From Cycas panzhihuaensis (lineage: Eukaryota > Cycadophyta), in contig CM041465.1 of assembly GCA_023213395.1 (NCBI GenBank), forward strand, positions 199,337,741 to 199,401,740: a DNA stretch of 64,000 nucleotides, read 5' to 3'. The notes under the pieces were generated by a model. The model was not told where the DNA came from. It made no database searches and was given only the letters and a program-made list of their open reading frames with translations. The position numbers and the translations under genes are program-made. Shown one piece after another: positions 12,502-25,190 of the stretch; the first letter of the stretch is position 1, and each line of letters begins with the position of its first letter.

Positions 12502-14997
12502 CCTCCTTATTCTAACTTTATTTAAAGCATGTAATCCAAACTTATTCTTGTTATAGAAAAAGAAAAACTATATATAAAATAAAAAATATTCTAAATTTAA
12601 GTAATAATGGATTATAATACAACCCACTAACAAAGATAGAGAATGTCTTTACCTCAATCCTTCATAGTTTAAAAGTAGGATTTATAATCCTTTTCATGAT
12701 TTTCAGAGGCTACTAGTTATAAGATGCAAAAGTATGATGATGAAGAAATAAAGCTTCTTTTTCAAGTACTAACATATAAGGGTGGTATCCTTTCTTGTAT
12801 AAGAATCCTTCATTTAAGATCTTAGGTTTATATCCTAATCTTAAAGATTACTCTTTCCTTTTATGAAAAGGTTTAGGATAGAAATCACTCTTCAGATAGA
12901 GGCTCATATACTATAAATAACAGTTAGATTGTTCCAAGTCATAAACTCCTTAGAATAAAAATAAATTAACTTCTATAATGGCTTGTTCATCCTCCTTCAA
13001 TGTAAGTGGTAAGATTTTATCCTCCTGATTTATCTCTTACGTCATTCTTTTAGGAGGTCCCTCCTGAGCAATCTCATCACTTTCTACATTGTTAGAATTA
13101 AAAAATGGTTCTAAAAAAATAATCCTATCATGAATTTCATTTGTATTCAACTATATTAAGCCTTGATCTATGGCTAGACTCTCAACTTCTCCTTACCCAT
13201 ATATTTGAGGTTATTCATTAGCAGTAATAATATCAAAAAAATCTTTATATTCTTTCATGAATGACAAAATTTACTTGTCATATCGGTACAATTGCTAATG
13301 ACCAATATAATCTAATGTAAAAGCTCTTGCACTAATTTTAGCCAATCCTTATTCATTAAGAAATCCATGAGTCCCATTAGACATAGAAAAGTCATATTAG
13401 AAGATTAGGATATAATGTTAATACTTAATCCCTTAAATCTTACTTTATCATAACACAACTCCCTAATTGGTTCTTGTTGATTCAAATTTATCTCATATTT
13501 ATCTTCTTCAACAATAAGCAAAGAATGAATCTCAAGCTCAGTTAAAATAATGTGTATCCTTTAGGCCATGCATATTTAGAGTCAAATCTTCACTTATTTT
13601 ATCTAATTTCTTAGGAACTTCAATAATCTTTTACTCAACACCATATGGGCCTCCTATCCTAACTTGAGATCTAGTCAAGACTACTAAATCATTCGAGACA
13701 AGCTTTGGTTCCTCATTTCCCTCAAAAGAGGCTTTAAGAACTTTGTAGCCTAATGCTAATATATATTCGTCATCTTCCAAATGACCCAATTGAGTGTCAT
13801 ATGGAATACCTTGATTATTTATAAATATGGCATCAAATTCGTTTACCCACCTAGTGAGAATCGTCTATTGTTCAGGTTTTCTTAATGTAGAATCAACTAG
13901 AGGCTCATTTTCTTGGGCTTATATTTTCTAATATTGTACCTCATTATTCAATCTCCTAATAAAGGAATAAGTCTAATAACTATTATTATAATGGATCACC
14001 TAGGCCTCCTTGTATTATGGTATTATAGGTTAAGGAATATTCATGCCAAGATTATTCATCATCCTTTTAATATTTAACATTAAAGCCTTGGTTTAATATA
14101 GTATTTTAGGGAGCCTATATACCAATAACACTCTAGTTTCATAATCTAATCTATTAAGGAACCACTCCAATTGTGCCTCACTAGCTAGACTTTGAGTAAG
14201 GGTTGTGGACCTTACTATTCTTTTAAATCATTCAATAAAGGAAGAAATAATTTCCCCTAAACCCCTCCTTGTAGTGGATAGTTCTTTTGTTAAAGAGGCA
14301 GTGGATTTTAACTTATAATATTTGGGTCTAAAAGCATTCATTAGGCTTTACTAAATGGTAATGGGCCCATTGTATAAATCTTAAAACCATTCAACTATAT
14401 AACCTTTGAAAAAATGAACAAATATGCTAACAATAACATCTATCTAATAATGTTGAATTTATTATATATCATAGAAAATTGCTCCATTTATTTCTCCCTA
14501 GTCATTGAATTATTTCTAAAATTTCTTGGGTATACATCTGAAGGCTTATTTGGTACATCATGAAGATCATTGCCCAGATATAGAGGATTCCTAATCGTTT
14601 AGGGCAAATTTTCCTCTTCAATGACCCTTCTCTAATTCTTTATAACATTTTTCCATGAAGGATTAAATCCATAATTATTCTTTACCATCTCCTACCTCAA
14701 ATAGATTGCCTTTTCTATAATGGAGGCCAAAGAACTTCTAAATTTTCCCATATATTTATTTAATAAAACCTTTTATCCTTAGTGTTAAGGAGTTTGGAAC
14801 ATCCTCCCTAGAATCTCTCCTCCATTTGAGAATGGATAAAGGGCCTTCTAAGTAAAGGACCTCATAGGCTTTGGTTCTAGACTTTATCTTCAAGTAATAG
14901 AAACAAAAAGTATTATATAAAGAAAGAAGAAAACATGTATATACAAGATTGAATTGAGAATTGGTTCAAAACGTTTCCTCCCTAGTATAGTCTCCAA
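12502..14997 (-). pseudogene. Gag region of element A
   Basis: Read on the minus strand, about 14,700-14,100 gives NLHDVPNKPSDVYPR, then AFRPKYY, then SLTKELSTTRRGLGEI and EAQLEWFLNRLDYET, the core of a gypsy capsid protein. The same blocks in the same order are found in element G (33,600-34,150), so A and G belong to one family group. Further down (about 13,750-12,950) a degenerate acidic region includes SFMKEYKDFF, like the segment that usually precedes the RT in gypsy polyproteins. No RT palm motif or integrase follows before the LTR. Stops occur throughout. Confidence 0.7.
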
Positions 14998-17812
14998 TGT
15001 TGTTTCTTGCACTACTAATTAAAAATGTTCCTTATGCTCAGTCTAAGGTGCAGTATGAATTACTATTCTATATGTTCAAAGGGCTTAACACAAAGGAAGC
15101 ATAGAACTCTTGGGTAGATTAAATTGATATGAAGGAATAATAAACTTTATATAATTCATCTACTAGTGATAGGTTTAATCCCTTAATCTCCCTATCTATT
15201 GCATGAATCTAATAGCACTATAGGTCAATGTCTTAAATAGCTTAAGTATACCTAGTAAGAAAAGACCTCTAGTAAAGTGACATCCTAAAGATAATGAATA
15301 AAAGAAAATAAAGGTGTTAGTGCCATAACAAACTTGCTTATAGTCATAAATCACTAGCCTCTTACCAAATGTTTTGATGATGCTAATAGGTGGGAACAAG
15401 AAATAAAATGAAGAGAAACAAGTATTGATATTATGACAGACATGTATATAGTCACAACATACTAGCCTCTCACAAAATCTTTTACTAGTATCAGCATATA
15501 TAATATAAGAAAGGAGTCATATACTCTCAACAACCTAAAATTAAATAATATGATGTAACTGACATAACCTTGCATGCATTGACATAATTGTTAACAATGG
15601 ATTTTGAGGAGATTATAAAAAGAAACTCTTAATACACAATGGACACAAATGTAGAATAAGTCTCTGATATTAAAGAAAATAACTCGTTCATTCTGAAACC
15701 ATCAACCAAACTTCATAACAGAGTAAGAGGTAAATGATAATATTTTATTAATTCTTAGAGTAAACTATATTATAATGATATAAATCTAAACTCTTTTTAT
15801 AATTTGAATAGAAAGAAATATCCAAGTGAAAATGTCAAACCAGTATAACTCTCTAATTTAAACTACTAATAAAATCTTATAAAATCTTCAACAACTAAGT
15901 CTTTCTTACTATAGAAACTTGTAGATTTTCTAATCTATTGGATGTAAAGTCTACTTCACTATTACATACAAATAATAAAAGAACAAGAATATAAAGGATA
16001 GTCAAGAAAAGAGACAAGTAGAAGAAGAATGATTTAGACCCATGACATGTGCTCATAAGGAGAATATAATAGCTAGGAAATGTATCAAGTTGAACTCAAC
16101 TATATTTTGTTCAACTAGAGGGGGGGTGGGGGTGAGAATTTCTCCTTCCAAAATTTCCATTGAGGGGGAGGTAGAAAAAGAAAAAGAAGAAGTTATTGTT
16201 CTCACTTAAGTCTTTTATACTATTTCACTACACGATCCACTATCATCGATTTGTCAACAACCTTCACACTAAGGCAACTATTATGTTAAAAAATTAATTA
16301 GCCATTACTCAAATTCTTCACACTTTCTTGAATACCAAGAACATATGTGTCAATTTATGAGATTCCATAATACAAGTATCAGACAAGTCTAGCTTCAATA
16401 ATTGAGTGCTTGATTATCAATGCTATGATATTTTATTATTACATATAAGCCAGTAACTTATTAGTTAATAGGAGAAAAATTGATGAAAATGCACTCCATT
16501 GACCTTTGTCCCCCACTTTATCATGACTACCACTTCTATTTGGCATTACTTTTATTATATGTTGTTATTGTGCATTCAACTCTACTTTGTAAGTTTTAAA
16601 ATATTCAACCGATGATTCTAGAGAGATCAGCATTTTCATATTAGGTACTAGCTCAATTTGAGTTGATCTTGTTAGGTACTAACTCAATTTGAGATTATCT
16701 CATTTTCCATAATCAATTGCTAGCTCTTTAATCTACTATAAATGTATCAACCTTTATATCTATCAAGCTGGTCATGGAATCACCCATGTAATACATGTCA
16801 CCTTCTTTATACTAAACCTACTATATGAAGTAACCTTTTCCCTCTTCAACTCTCTCTAGCTCCATGCATTAATTTTTATTTTTACCTTGTACATTCTCTA
16901 TAATTATCCCTTAACTCTAATTTATCCAAATATACTCATGGCATTGAATATAGGAATTAAGGCATATATCATGGCCACTCCAAAATTTATCAACCTTACT
17001 ATTATATATTTATTTCTCATAAGTTGTCTATCACCTCATATTCATTCTTGTGTCAGTCTTATCAATAATTATAAGGATACTAGAGTGCTGTCAAGATTGA
17101 CATTTAATATTTCATTACATTCATCTAATTAATGTCTTAAATATAATCTTATTCTTATTTATCCTTTATTCCTTACTGGGAATCCTCTTTCATAAGGCTT
17201 CCCTTTTGCATGTATGTTTAAGTTATAAGTATTTCACTTTGCAAGGATTTAATTCTTTAGGTGCGCAATCCTTTATCAAGTCTTTTGGTTATAAAAATAT
17301 AAGCTCACATGCTTATCGCCTACAAAGTCCTTTTTATAATATTCATCTCTTGAAGGAAAATCCAAACCCTACAATATTTGGAAGGAAAACCCAAACATGT
17401 ATTTATAATACTTTTCTTGAAAATACATCATCCCACAATCTTCCCTTCCTATTAGATGGTCCCCCATGAGTTATGTCATCTTCTCTCTCATTGCTTTATA
17501 TTCCAACTTTTCATGGGTGGGGAAAGCAACCCTTCTCTATAAGTTATCCTTCTTGTAAGTATCCAATCCTATAGAACTTCCTTCCTTGGGTAATCACTTC
17601 AGAATAAAGTCATATACATGTGAGACCTACCTTTCACAAGGAAGGTATATTATGAGAACTTCACATAAAGGTTTTTTCTCATTTAAACATTCCTTATCTT
17701 ATAAACCAATCATCCCATAAACTTCCACTTGCTATATGATATTGCCTTAAATACTTAGATTAATGATCCAATGCTGTCATCTCTAATTCAACTCTAAAAT
17801 CTTAGTGTTACA
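14998..17812 (-). repeat. 5' LTR of element A
   Basis: Partner of 9,761-12,501. Plus-strand edges are TGTTGTTTCTT (left) and TTAGTGTTACA (right), so on the minus strand it runs from TGTAACAC to AACA. The open frames inside it (16,887-17,132 and 17,206-17,469, plus) are not conserved in the other copy and have no domain, so they are not genes. Confidence 0.8.
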
Positions 17813-19445
17813 CCCCAAAGGGGTAATAGTGTGCCTTGGATTCATTTACATCCAGATAGAGGACATGGTACTTATGGTTAAATATTTAATCTAACTCTAG
17901 AAAGTGATATGCCATGGTAGATCTTATTGTGAATTTTGATATACAATGGTTAACATCTAAGGTTAAAAGACTAGAGAAATCTCATATTAGGCCACCTTAT
18001 ACTCTACTTAAATAAGGTTAATATCAAATGTTTATTGGTTTCTTATTCCATTTGGAGAGCTTATTACTCTTTAAATAAGTTCCTAATCTAGTCTAGTAAC
18101 TTAATACAATATGGTTCTACATCTTAGAATATTTTCCTCTAACAGTCTTAGGTGTTGGTATAGAACATTAAAGAGGAATTTCTTTAGTTTAATAGCTTTT
18201 TGATATGTGTTTTAGCTAATTTAATTCATGGAAAACTAGTCAAGTTAAGTATGGTTTTCCATTATCTCACACCTTCTTGTTTGGTTAGTTCATAGAGAAC
18301 ATTAAGGAAAAACACGGTATTTATATGTACATCCCTATAATACCCATCTTGTAAGTGGATTTATTTTGGGATCTTAAAACTCCTTTCTCATACTTTTACA
18401 TAAAAAAGATGTATAAGTTATTGCTTCCTTATTTAAACTCAATGGTGGTAGGCTCACTAGTATTTACAACTATGTAGATCCCAAGGCTTCTTGGCTCAAG
18501 CACATTTATACCATTTGGGATATGATGATGGTGTATAAAGAAAGTCTCTTTCTTTAGATCATTCCATAAAATGGTCTAATGATAGGTATTGATTCCCTAT
18601 GATTGAAGTTCTAATCACATTCCCTTTCTGAAGCTAGGATAAATGGATTTTTCATACTTTTTGAAGCTATATTTTAATTAGTTAAATTTGGTTGGAGTTA
18701 TAGTTTAGAACCTCATCCCTCTACTTTAAGGGTTTTGAGGCCACAACAATTTTATTTGGGAACATTACTACTTTTTACAAAGGATTTCATAAATCCTAGC
18801 ATATATTATGAACTAAAATTCTTTGGCATAATTAGAAAATATATAATCATACTCTATTTAATTAGGAAGCCCCTCCTAGTCCTTTTAATTTCTTCTTTAG
18901 ATTAATATCTATTCTTATATTATAAATAGAAGTAGTTCTAAAAGTACTTACACTCAAGGGTAAGATACTAAAGAAACTCTTTGCTTATATCTCTACTTTT
19001 ATTATAGTCTTTGAAGATTCTTTAGGCATGCTTTACCATCCCTCTACCATGGGTTGGGATAAAGGCAAAAGTTTTAGTTTTAGTGGCCATGGCTCAAGAA
19101 TGTTGCCATTATCTCCCCCTTAACTCTCCATTCTAGGAACTGTAGGGAATTAGACCATATTTCCCCCTTGCCTATTCTATTTTATTTCATTCCTTGGCAT
19201 ATCCCATCTTTTATATGAAATTATATCTCTATTCTACCTATTGACTCAAATTGTGTTATTTCTTCTATGATCATTAAGGAAGAAATATATGCTACTTGTG
19301 ATTTTAACACTAATCTACAAATCCCTCCAAAGAAAATGAAGAAGTAGTTGAAGGATGTACCCTCCATTTTTTTTTTTCTAATGACTTTGGTTCTATACTA
19401 AGGAGTAGCTAAAACTTATACCTTCTTTATACTTTTCTCTTATTT
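17813..19445 (+). pseudogene. LINE fragment 4: C-terminal region of ORF2
   Basis: Right after element A the frame reads NSVPWIHLHPDRGHGTYG (about 17,826-17,880), which fits the VAWxxLCxPKxxGGLG block following the RT thumb in plant L1 elements. An LESDMPW...ILL segment follows (about 17,900). Weak similarity to the C-terminal region continues to about 19,150. No poly(A) tail is visible before chromovirus H begins, so the LINE end is not located. Confidence 0.6.
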
Positions 19446-19652
19446 TATATGGACTATAGTTATTAGAGTGAGATTTATAGGGAAAATTAATTTGGAGCCC
19501 AATGATTTTAGGAACCCTATGCAGGTGCAATCCCACTTGACTTAACTCAAATAAGAAATATACATAAAAATAAAAATAAGATAAATATTTATACATACTA
19601 ATTAATTAAATAATTTTGGTCAAGTCAACCTTAAGTGTCATGGTGTATGTCA
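19446..19652 (-). repeat. 3' LTR of chromovirus H
   Basis: Matches 43,181-43,388 over its length, including a CCAATGATTTTAG-like core and a long AT-rich block with ATATACATAAAAA. On the minus strand it starts TGACATACACC just after the purine tract AATAGGGGAGGGC (about 19,653-19,666). The left edge is set by alignment to the other copy and is accurate to a few bases. Confidence 0.7.
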
Positions 19653-19659
19653 TGCCCTC

Positions 19660-20861
19660 CCCTATTAATTAAAGAGCTTTACATATAAAGCTTAAGATGA
19701 TCATCAATATAGTAGTGTGCTTGTTATATTATATTTTTTACTAGAAATCCCTTCCATTTGAGAAGATATTTTGTAATTGTCCTTGATTTAAGATTCTTTT
19801 AATAAGTTTTAATGATGTTTTCTAATTCAATAATGACCTTCCCTTCTTTGTCTCTAATTGGTAAGTTTATTATTATGATGATATTGTAGCCTACCTTCTT
19901 CTTTAGGATGGACATGTGGAAGACATATGGATCCTACTATGATGAAGAAGATCCAAAATATAAGCTACTATATGTATTCTCTTTTATATATGAAATGATC
20001 CATAAAATCATGATGCAAGCTTAAATTTCCCTTGTTATCTTAAAGAAGTTTATTTGTATGATTGTAAATGCATATACACATAATCTCTAGTATTAAATTT
20101 TCTTTATATTTGATGTTGGTGTGATTGTTATTTCATTTAATTTCTTGCCTTTCTATAGTTAATTTTAAGTTCTTTGAGTATTTATTTAGCTTGTTGAATC
20201 ATTTCTAAGGTGGTTGAGATATGGGCAGTTATTTATACTTAATCTACTAGAATAGGAGATTTATATCTATATAATGAAGTGGAGGTCATTTGGACTATGG
20301 AATTTTATGTTATATTATGCTAATATTCAATTATATAGTTCTATTTTACTCACTTAATTTGGTTATCTCCTATGAAATAATAAAAATATATTTCTAAATA
20401 TTTGTCAATGACTTTTATATGTCCATCTATTTAGGGGTGGTATGATATATTCATAGCAAGTTTGGTGCCTATATGTTTAAAGATTTCCTTCTAGAAGTTA
20501 TTGGTGAACTTGGGGTCTCTATTAAAGATAATGTTTTTAGGGTACCAATGAAGTTTATAGATATTCCTCATAAATATCTTAGCTACCTACAATACATTAT
20601 AATTAGATTATATAGGTGTGAAGTGGCCATATTTCATAAGGTAATTTAGAGTTACAAAATTCACATTCTTTCCTTTTGATTTGGATAATACCATGATGAA
20701 ATCCATCGTGAGTTCTTCTTGCTTTCATTGGAGAATTGAAAGTGGTTATAAGATTCCAAGGTGTTATATGGATTTAAACATTTTTCTTTAGCTTGTGTTA
20801 TATTTAACTATGTACTTTCTAATATCTTCATTTATTCCTTTCAAAAAAATGATCACCTAAC
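19660..20861 (-). pseudogene. Chromovirus H integrase core, C-terminus and chromodomain
   Basis: Minus-strand reading from 20,860: FFxKGINEDI, then MDFIMVLSKSKGKN (about 20,700), where the first catalytic Asp sits, then IIFNRDPKFTNNF (second Asp, about 20,525) and SYHPxIDGH (about 20,440, before the catalytic Glu). The C-terminal part gives YVYMHLQSYK and FYGSF (about 20,060-19,960), typical of gypsy integrases. At about 19,800-19,690 SRTITKYLLKWKGF is the start of a chromodomain, which in chromoviruses binds histone marks and guides insertion. Its later TWE motif is destroyed (Trp is now a stop). Confidence 0.85.
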
Positions 20862-21348
20862 TGTTGGATATATTGAACACCTTACAAGTATTACATGGGT
20901 ATAGGTGTTACACTCAAGCCTCTTTATGGGGTATAGGGGCCCATTGTAGGGCTCCTGATTAGGGGGTTTAAGGGGCCAATGGCCCCCCAAGCAGGAGTTC
21001 AGGGGCAAGAGCCCCCAAGAAAAGTTTTTAAGTGTCTTATTGGGGTCTTTTTCAACCCATGGTTTATGCCCATTATATTATAAAATTACAAGGTAGTATC
21101 TTGTAAAGTTATATCTATATATTATTATGTAATGACACATGTAAAAGGTTGGATGAGTCTTTGATGAGTCGATGAGAATATTTGGGGTTTTCATCTCTAT
21201 AATTCTTCAGTTGTTTCTCATATTAATAAAATGTCTATGCTTAGACCTGAATCTCTTCGTGTTCTTTGTTGTGTGCTTGCTTTATTTATTCTTTACATGG
21301 TTTAGAGTTTTGTTAATATATTGATTTTGTAATTCCATTTTCTCTTCC
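20862..21348 (+). repeat. Solo LTR J1, TSD CTAAC
   Basis: A 487 bp LTR (TGTTGGATAT to CTCTTCC) with perfect 5 bp duplications CTAAC at 20,857-20,861 and 21,349-21,353. It cuts the integrase gene of H between its N-terminal finger part and catalytic core. It is homologous to J2 (42,370-42,868). The first half has runs of G and C that can pair (about 20,930-21,030); a TATA-rich part and an AATAAAA signal near 21,223 suggest plus orientation. The superfamily is not known. Confidence 0.85.
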
Positions 21349-21613
21349 CTAACCTTATCATTGGTCTTCAAGAATCTCAAACAGCCTACTCATGGTACTT
21401 GATGATGTTCCTAAAGGATGTTATTTCTAATGGTTAGAATATTAGGGATGCATATTGTATCTTTGTACATTATCTCCATTAATTCTCTAGATCTAGTTAG
21501 TTGTTCTATTTTTACACTACTTAAGGAGTGCACTAACTCATACATCACTTGAATATCCTCATTAGAGCTCATCTATCCATGAGGGTTGTATAGTTATTAT
21601 TACCTTTTTAGGA
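21349..21613 (-). pseudogene. Chromovirus H integrase N-terminal part
   Basis: Minus-strand reading gives ITIQPSWIDEL (about 21,600) and then a MYKDTICIPNILTIRNNIL stretch followed by EHHQVPxVG (about 21,490-21,400), the region with the HHCC zinc-binding motif ahead of the integrase core. It is cut off from RNase H by element G (21,614-37,959) and from the core by J1. Confidence 0.75.
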
Positions 21614-23390
21614 TGTAACTCTAAAGACTTCTCTAATTCTTAGGATACTGATGTAGATTATAATAGTATAAGAAGAAGTTTAATTTTATTGTGCATTTAT
21701 GTAATAATAATTTTGGAACATGGTTGAGAGAAGAAATAGATGAAATTCATTGCAATGTTAAGGATTTTTAGGATTGTTGGTTTGATTACCTAAATAAAGA
21801 GTCCATAAAATATTTTAATTATGGAATAAAGGGCTTTGAAAGGGAGCCTCTATATAAATTTTTACAATCCAACTTTCTCATGAAATGGTTCTCCCATAAG
21901 AGGGTTCATCTAGAAGTATTCCCTGATAAAGGAAAGTCTCATGGGGATAAAATCTTATAAGGAAAAGAATTTATAAGAGAAAGTAATAGAATTTATACGA
22001 GAAAATAAGCTTTTTACCTATGAAAGGGCTACAATAGACAAAGATGAATGAGCAATTGAGATGATTAGCTAAGAGGTCATTTTGTAAGAACAACACTAAA
22101 ACAATAGGCAAAAGAGTAAAAGGAGTCATGCATGAGGCATTCTTACACAAAGGTAGTTCACTCAAATATATTAATACAACAGTAGAATTTTACAGGTAAC
22201 ATGAGTGCAAGTTTATAGGTTAACATTTGAATATACAATAAAAGAATTTAACACCCATAAGAAAGCAACCCCACAAAGACTCATTCCTATGTTCTAACAC
22301 TCAATCAAAGGAAATTAAGTTTAGTCATTGAATCAAATTGCTCTAATTAAATCATGGCTATCGAATCTTAGATTGAATCTTCATAGCCTATTTTGACAAT
22401 ATAAAGGGAAGCATTTAGTCTCTAACACCTATCAAATTATGCAACCTATAATAAATAGAATAATAACTTGAAGTGTATTACATGATTAAAATAAGATGCA
22501 ATTATTAGGCTAACCTGCTTCCCCCTTTTCTTTTAATATTTTTTCATAACTAAATACAGTAAATTTAGGAGGATATAAATATAAGAGGGTAGTGAATTTT
22601 ATAATTTTAAAAAGTAATTAATCACTTATATTACTCCAACTAGCCAAACCCATAAGCCATTTATCCTCAAATGGTAGTATGTGTTAAAATTTGGTATTAA
22701 AATGATAAAGTTATTGAGAGAGACTAAGGAGGTCAATGAGATCATAGATCTTCTTATGCTTAATCTCATATTTATTATTACTTTACTTGATCTATGCATG
22801 TTAAAGGACTTAAAAGTGATAGATAGAAATGCCTTTTGTGATCCAATGGCTAGCAAAATAGATTTAAAGTGGTAGCAACTAAACTTTAGTTGAGGGGTTC
22901 CACCACTAGGGTGGAAGGATAGAACTTTAACTTGGAATTCCAACCAAGTGATTCTAAACAACTTGTTGAAAGAATAAAAACAAGATCAAAAGCTACCGCC
23001 TTTTGAGGAGTAGGTTTATAGGCTAAAAGGGTTGATGGAAAGATTCAAACTTCAACTAATTTAAAATTTACATAAGAGGACAGTGGTGAAGTTAGGTCTA
23101 TTACAATTAATTCCAATTCTTTAGACTCCTTAAGAGTAGAAAATTGTTATTTATTAGTATTTGTTTTATACCTCTTTCTGAAATAAGCATAGTACTAGTA
23201 CTAATAGCATAATTTAAGGAAGCACTAAAGATACCTATCTTCTAGTGGATATTGAGTCACTATCCAGGGTACTAGTATACTTTTAAATTTTGGGAAGGTA
23301 GGGAAGATAGAATTTATGGCTAATTGATCTCCTAAAATTAGAAGTATTTTTAAAATTATTATCATTCTTATACAACATAGTCATCCAACA
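21614..23390 (+). repeat. 5' LTR of element G, first part
   Basis: Aligns with 35,547-37,085 at high similarity up to about 23,180, then has roughly 200 bp absent from the other copy, up to the insertion point of chromovirus C. Frames such as 22,626-22,961 (minus) and 22,681-22,875 (plus) overlap on opposite strands and recur in the other LTR with changes, so they are not genes. Confidence 0.8.
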
Positions 23391-23774
23391 TGTTGTTTCT
23401 TCACACAGGGGCTCCTTGAAATGGCAGAAAGTAAATGATTTTCAACCTCTTTATCTAACCAGAAATAAGCAAGTAGGTTACCAAAGAGATTGAGAGTACA
23501 AGAGCATTAATTGATCACCAAATGGGAGCACTAGAGTATAATTCTTATAAGAAGAGTAATAACAAGTTAACCATCTTCTATAATTCACAACCCTTAAATA
23601 GATAAAAGAGGGTCTTTTCTGAGCAATCCTATTGGTGGCCCAAGTGGCCTTAAATTTTATTAGATAGCTTAGTAACCTATGCACAAAGTTTTATGACTAA
23701 CATTATCACTTAACTATATGGTATCTCTCAATATATTAATACTTTACATAACTAACAAGATTAGTTATGTAATA
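23391..23774 (-). repeat. 3' LTR of chromovirus C
   Basis: Plus-strand edges TGTTGTTTCTT and AGTTATGTAATA. It matches 31,939-32,264 but has about 57 extra bases in the middle (around 23,515-23,575). The minus-strand purine tract (AGAGGGGGGGAC, 23,775-23,786) directly precedes it, as expected for the right-hand LTR in reading direction. Confidence 0.85.
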
Positions 23775-25190
23775 AGTCCCCCCCTCTGAGATGCTAAGTC
23801 TTTAAAGCATTTGAGGTGAGGATGTTACTTGATAAAATCATCAAATTCCCAAGTTACTTCATCTAAGATGCAGCCAATCCATTATATTAAATATTCAAAA
23901 ATAAATTGATTCTAGAGATGGAATTATCTATAAGCTAGGATATATTTTAAGGGGATGGTAAAGCATTATTCTTCATCCAAAATTGGTAAAATTGTTTAGG
24001 GGACATGGGTTTTACTAAGACACTTTCAAAGATAGGAAACATAAAAAACATTGTAGATTTTTATGGTAGGAGGAAGGTCGAGGGTGTATGCAACTTCACT
24101 AATATATTTAAGGACTTTATATGGGCCATAACACTAAGGGCTAATCTTTTGGTTCTTATGATTTCAAATGGATTACTACTTATATGGTTACAGAGAAATG
24201 AACACAAAATCATGTTGAAGGAGTGATCTAAAGGTCTACAAATTACTTCATTCAATTATAGACCATAGATAAATTTTATTTGAAGATGTTAAGAATCTAG
24301 TCCATGTGTTATAATTTATGTTAGACTACAACAATGCAAAGGTTGGTGGCTAAGGTGTGATGAAAAGGTGGAGATACCCATAGAAAGTAAAAAATGGGGG
24401 CATTCCAATGGCTAAAAGATGTGATAAGATGCACCAGTATTTAGCCAAGGCTATCCATACTATACACTTGGACTGGTGGTCGAATATAAAATAATGTAAA
24501 TAAGTCTTTAGAGTTTTGTTAAGGACCTTCGATTAGCTATCAATCTATGGATAATATGTAAAGGTCATTTTAAATGATGTTCCATAGGCTTTGAAGAGTT
24601 CCTACCAGAATGAATGGGTGAATTTAGGGTCCTAATTACACACAATAGTGGATGGAAATCCATGTAAGTGGAATACTATTTAAAGGTAAATGTGTATGGT
24701 ATGAAGTGTCTTGTAAGCAGTGTAGATAAGCAAAAAAAAAAAAAAAATCAACTTATCAATGACTACTAAAATAAAGTCATAACTGGTAGATAGAGGTAAT
24801 CCAATGATAAAGTCCATGGCAATATCTTACCATTTACCTTATAAGATGTACAAAGATTATAAGAGGCCTAGTTGGGGTCTAGTATCTACTTTATTACACT
24901 AGTAAGTATCGCATTTTGAGATAAATATGAGGATGGTTAACTTCATAACCAACCAAAAGAAGTCTAAACAAATCCTACAATATTTCTTATCGAATCATGA
25001 ATGACCAACTAGTGAAGAGGAGTGATATTTAGATAAAATTCTAGGAATTAAAACTAACTAAAGGTGTACAAATATGTTATTTTAGTATAATAAGAGATTT
25101 TTATGGATGGACCAATTCTTTTATGTATCGACCTTATTAACCCAATGTGGAAAGTTTGGTTGGAATTAGTTATCCAAGGTTAAGTCTTAT
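23775..25190 (-). pseudogene. Chromovirus C integrase and chromodomain
   Basis: On the minus strand an IAMDFIIGLPLSTSYDF segment (about 24,815) carries the first integrase Asp and is followed by VVIDKL. The remainder of integrase is readable in pieces down to about 24,000. At about 23,911-23,790 the frame gives NQFIFEYLI, WIGCILDEVTWEFDDFI and HPHLKCF, a recognisable chromodomain with its TWE core intact, ending at the polypurine tract. Chromodomains tether integrase to modified histones in this clade. Stops replace several residues. Confidence 0.85.

Larger units (their letters stand above)
9761..17812 (-). mobile_element. Long-LTR gypsy element A, gag only
   Basis: Two direct repeats of 2,741 and 2,815 bp enclose 2.5 kb. 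On the minus strand each repeat starts TGTAACACTA (second copy TATAACACTA) and ends AACAACA. The purine tract AATAAGGAGG (12,502-12,511) precedes the left repeat in minus orientation. Next to the right repeat (about 14,979-14,997) is a decayed primer-binding site resembling that for tRNA-Asp. The inner region encodes a gypsy-type gag but I could not find RT or integrase, so it is non-autonomous. It sits in the LINE between the RT thumb and the C-terminal domain. No clear 5 bp target duplication remains (GGCAA against CCCCA). Confidence 0.8.

Noticed and set aside
17206-17469. Plus ORF of 87 residues
   Set aside because: Inside the 5' LTR of element A and broken in the other LTR copy.
9756-17817. 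Target duplication for element A
   Set aside because: Flanks GGCAA and CCCCA do not match; the insertion is supported only by LTR structure and LINE continuity.
22626-22961. Minus ORF of 111 residues (and the plus ORF 22,681-22,875)
   Set aside because: They lie inside the LTR of element G, overlap each other on opposite strands, and are not conserved as frames in the partner LTR (36,507-36,904).
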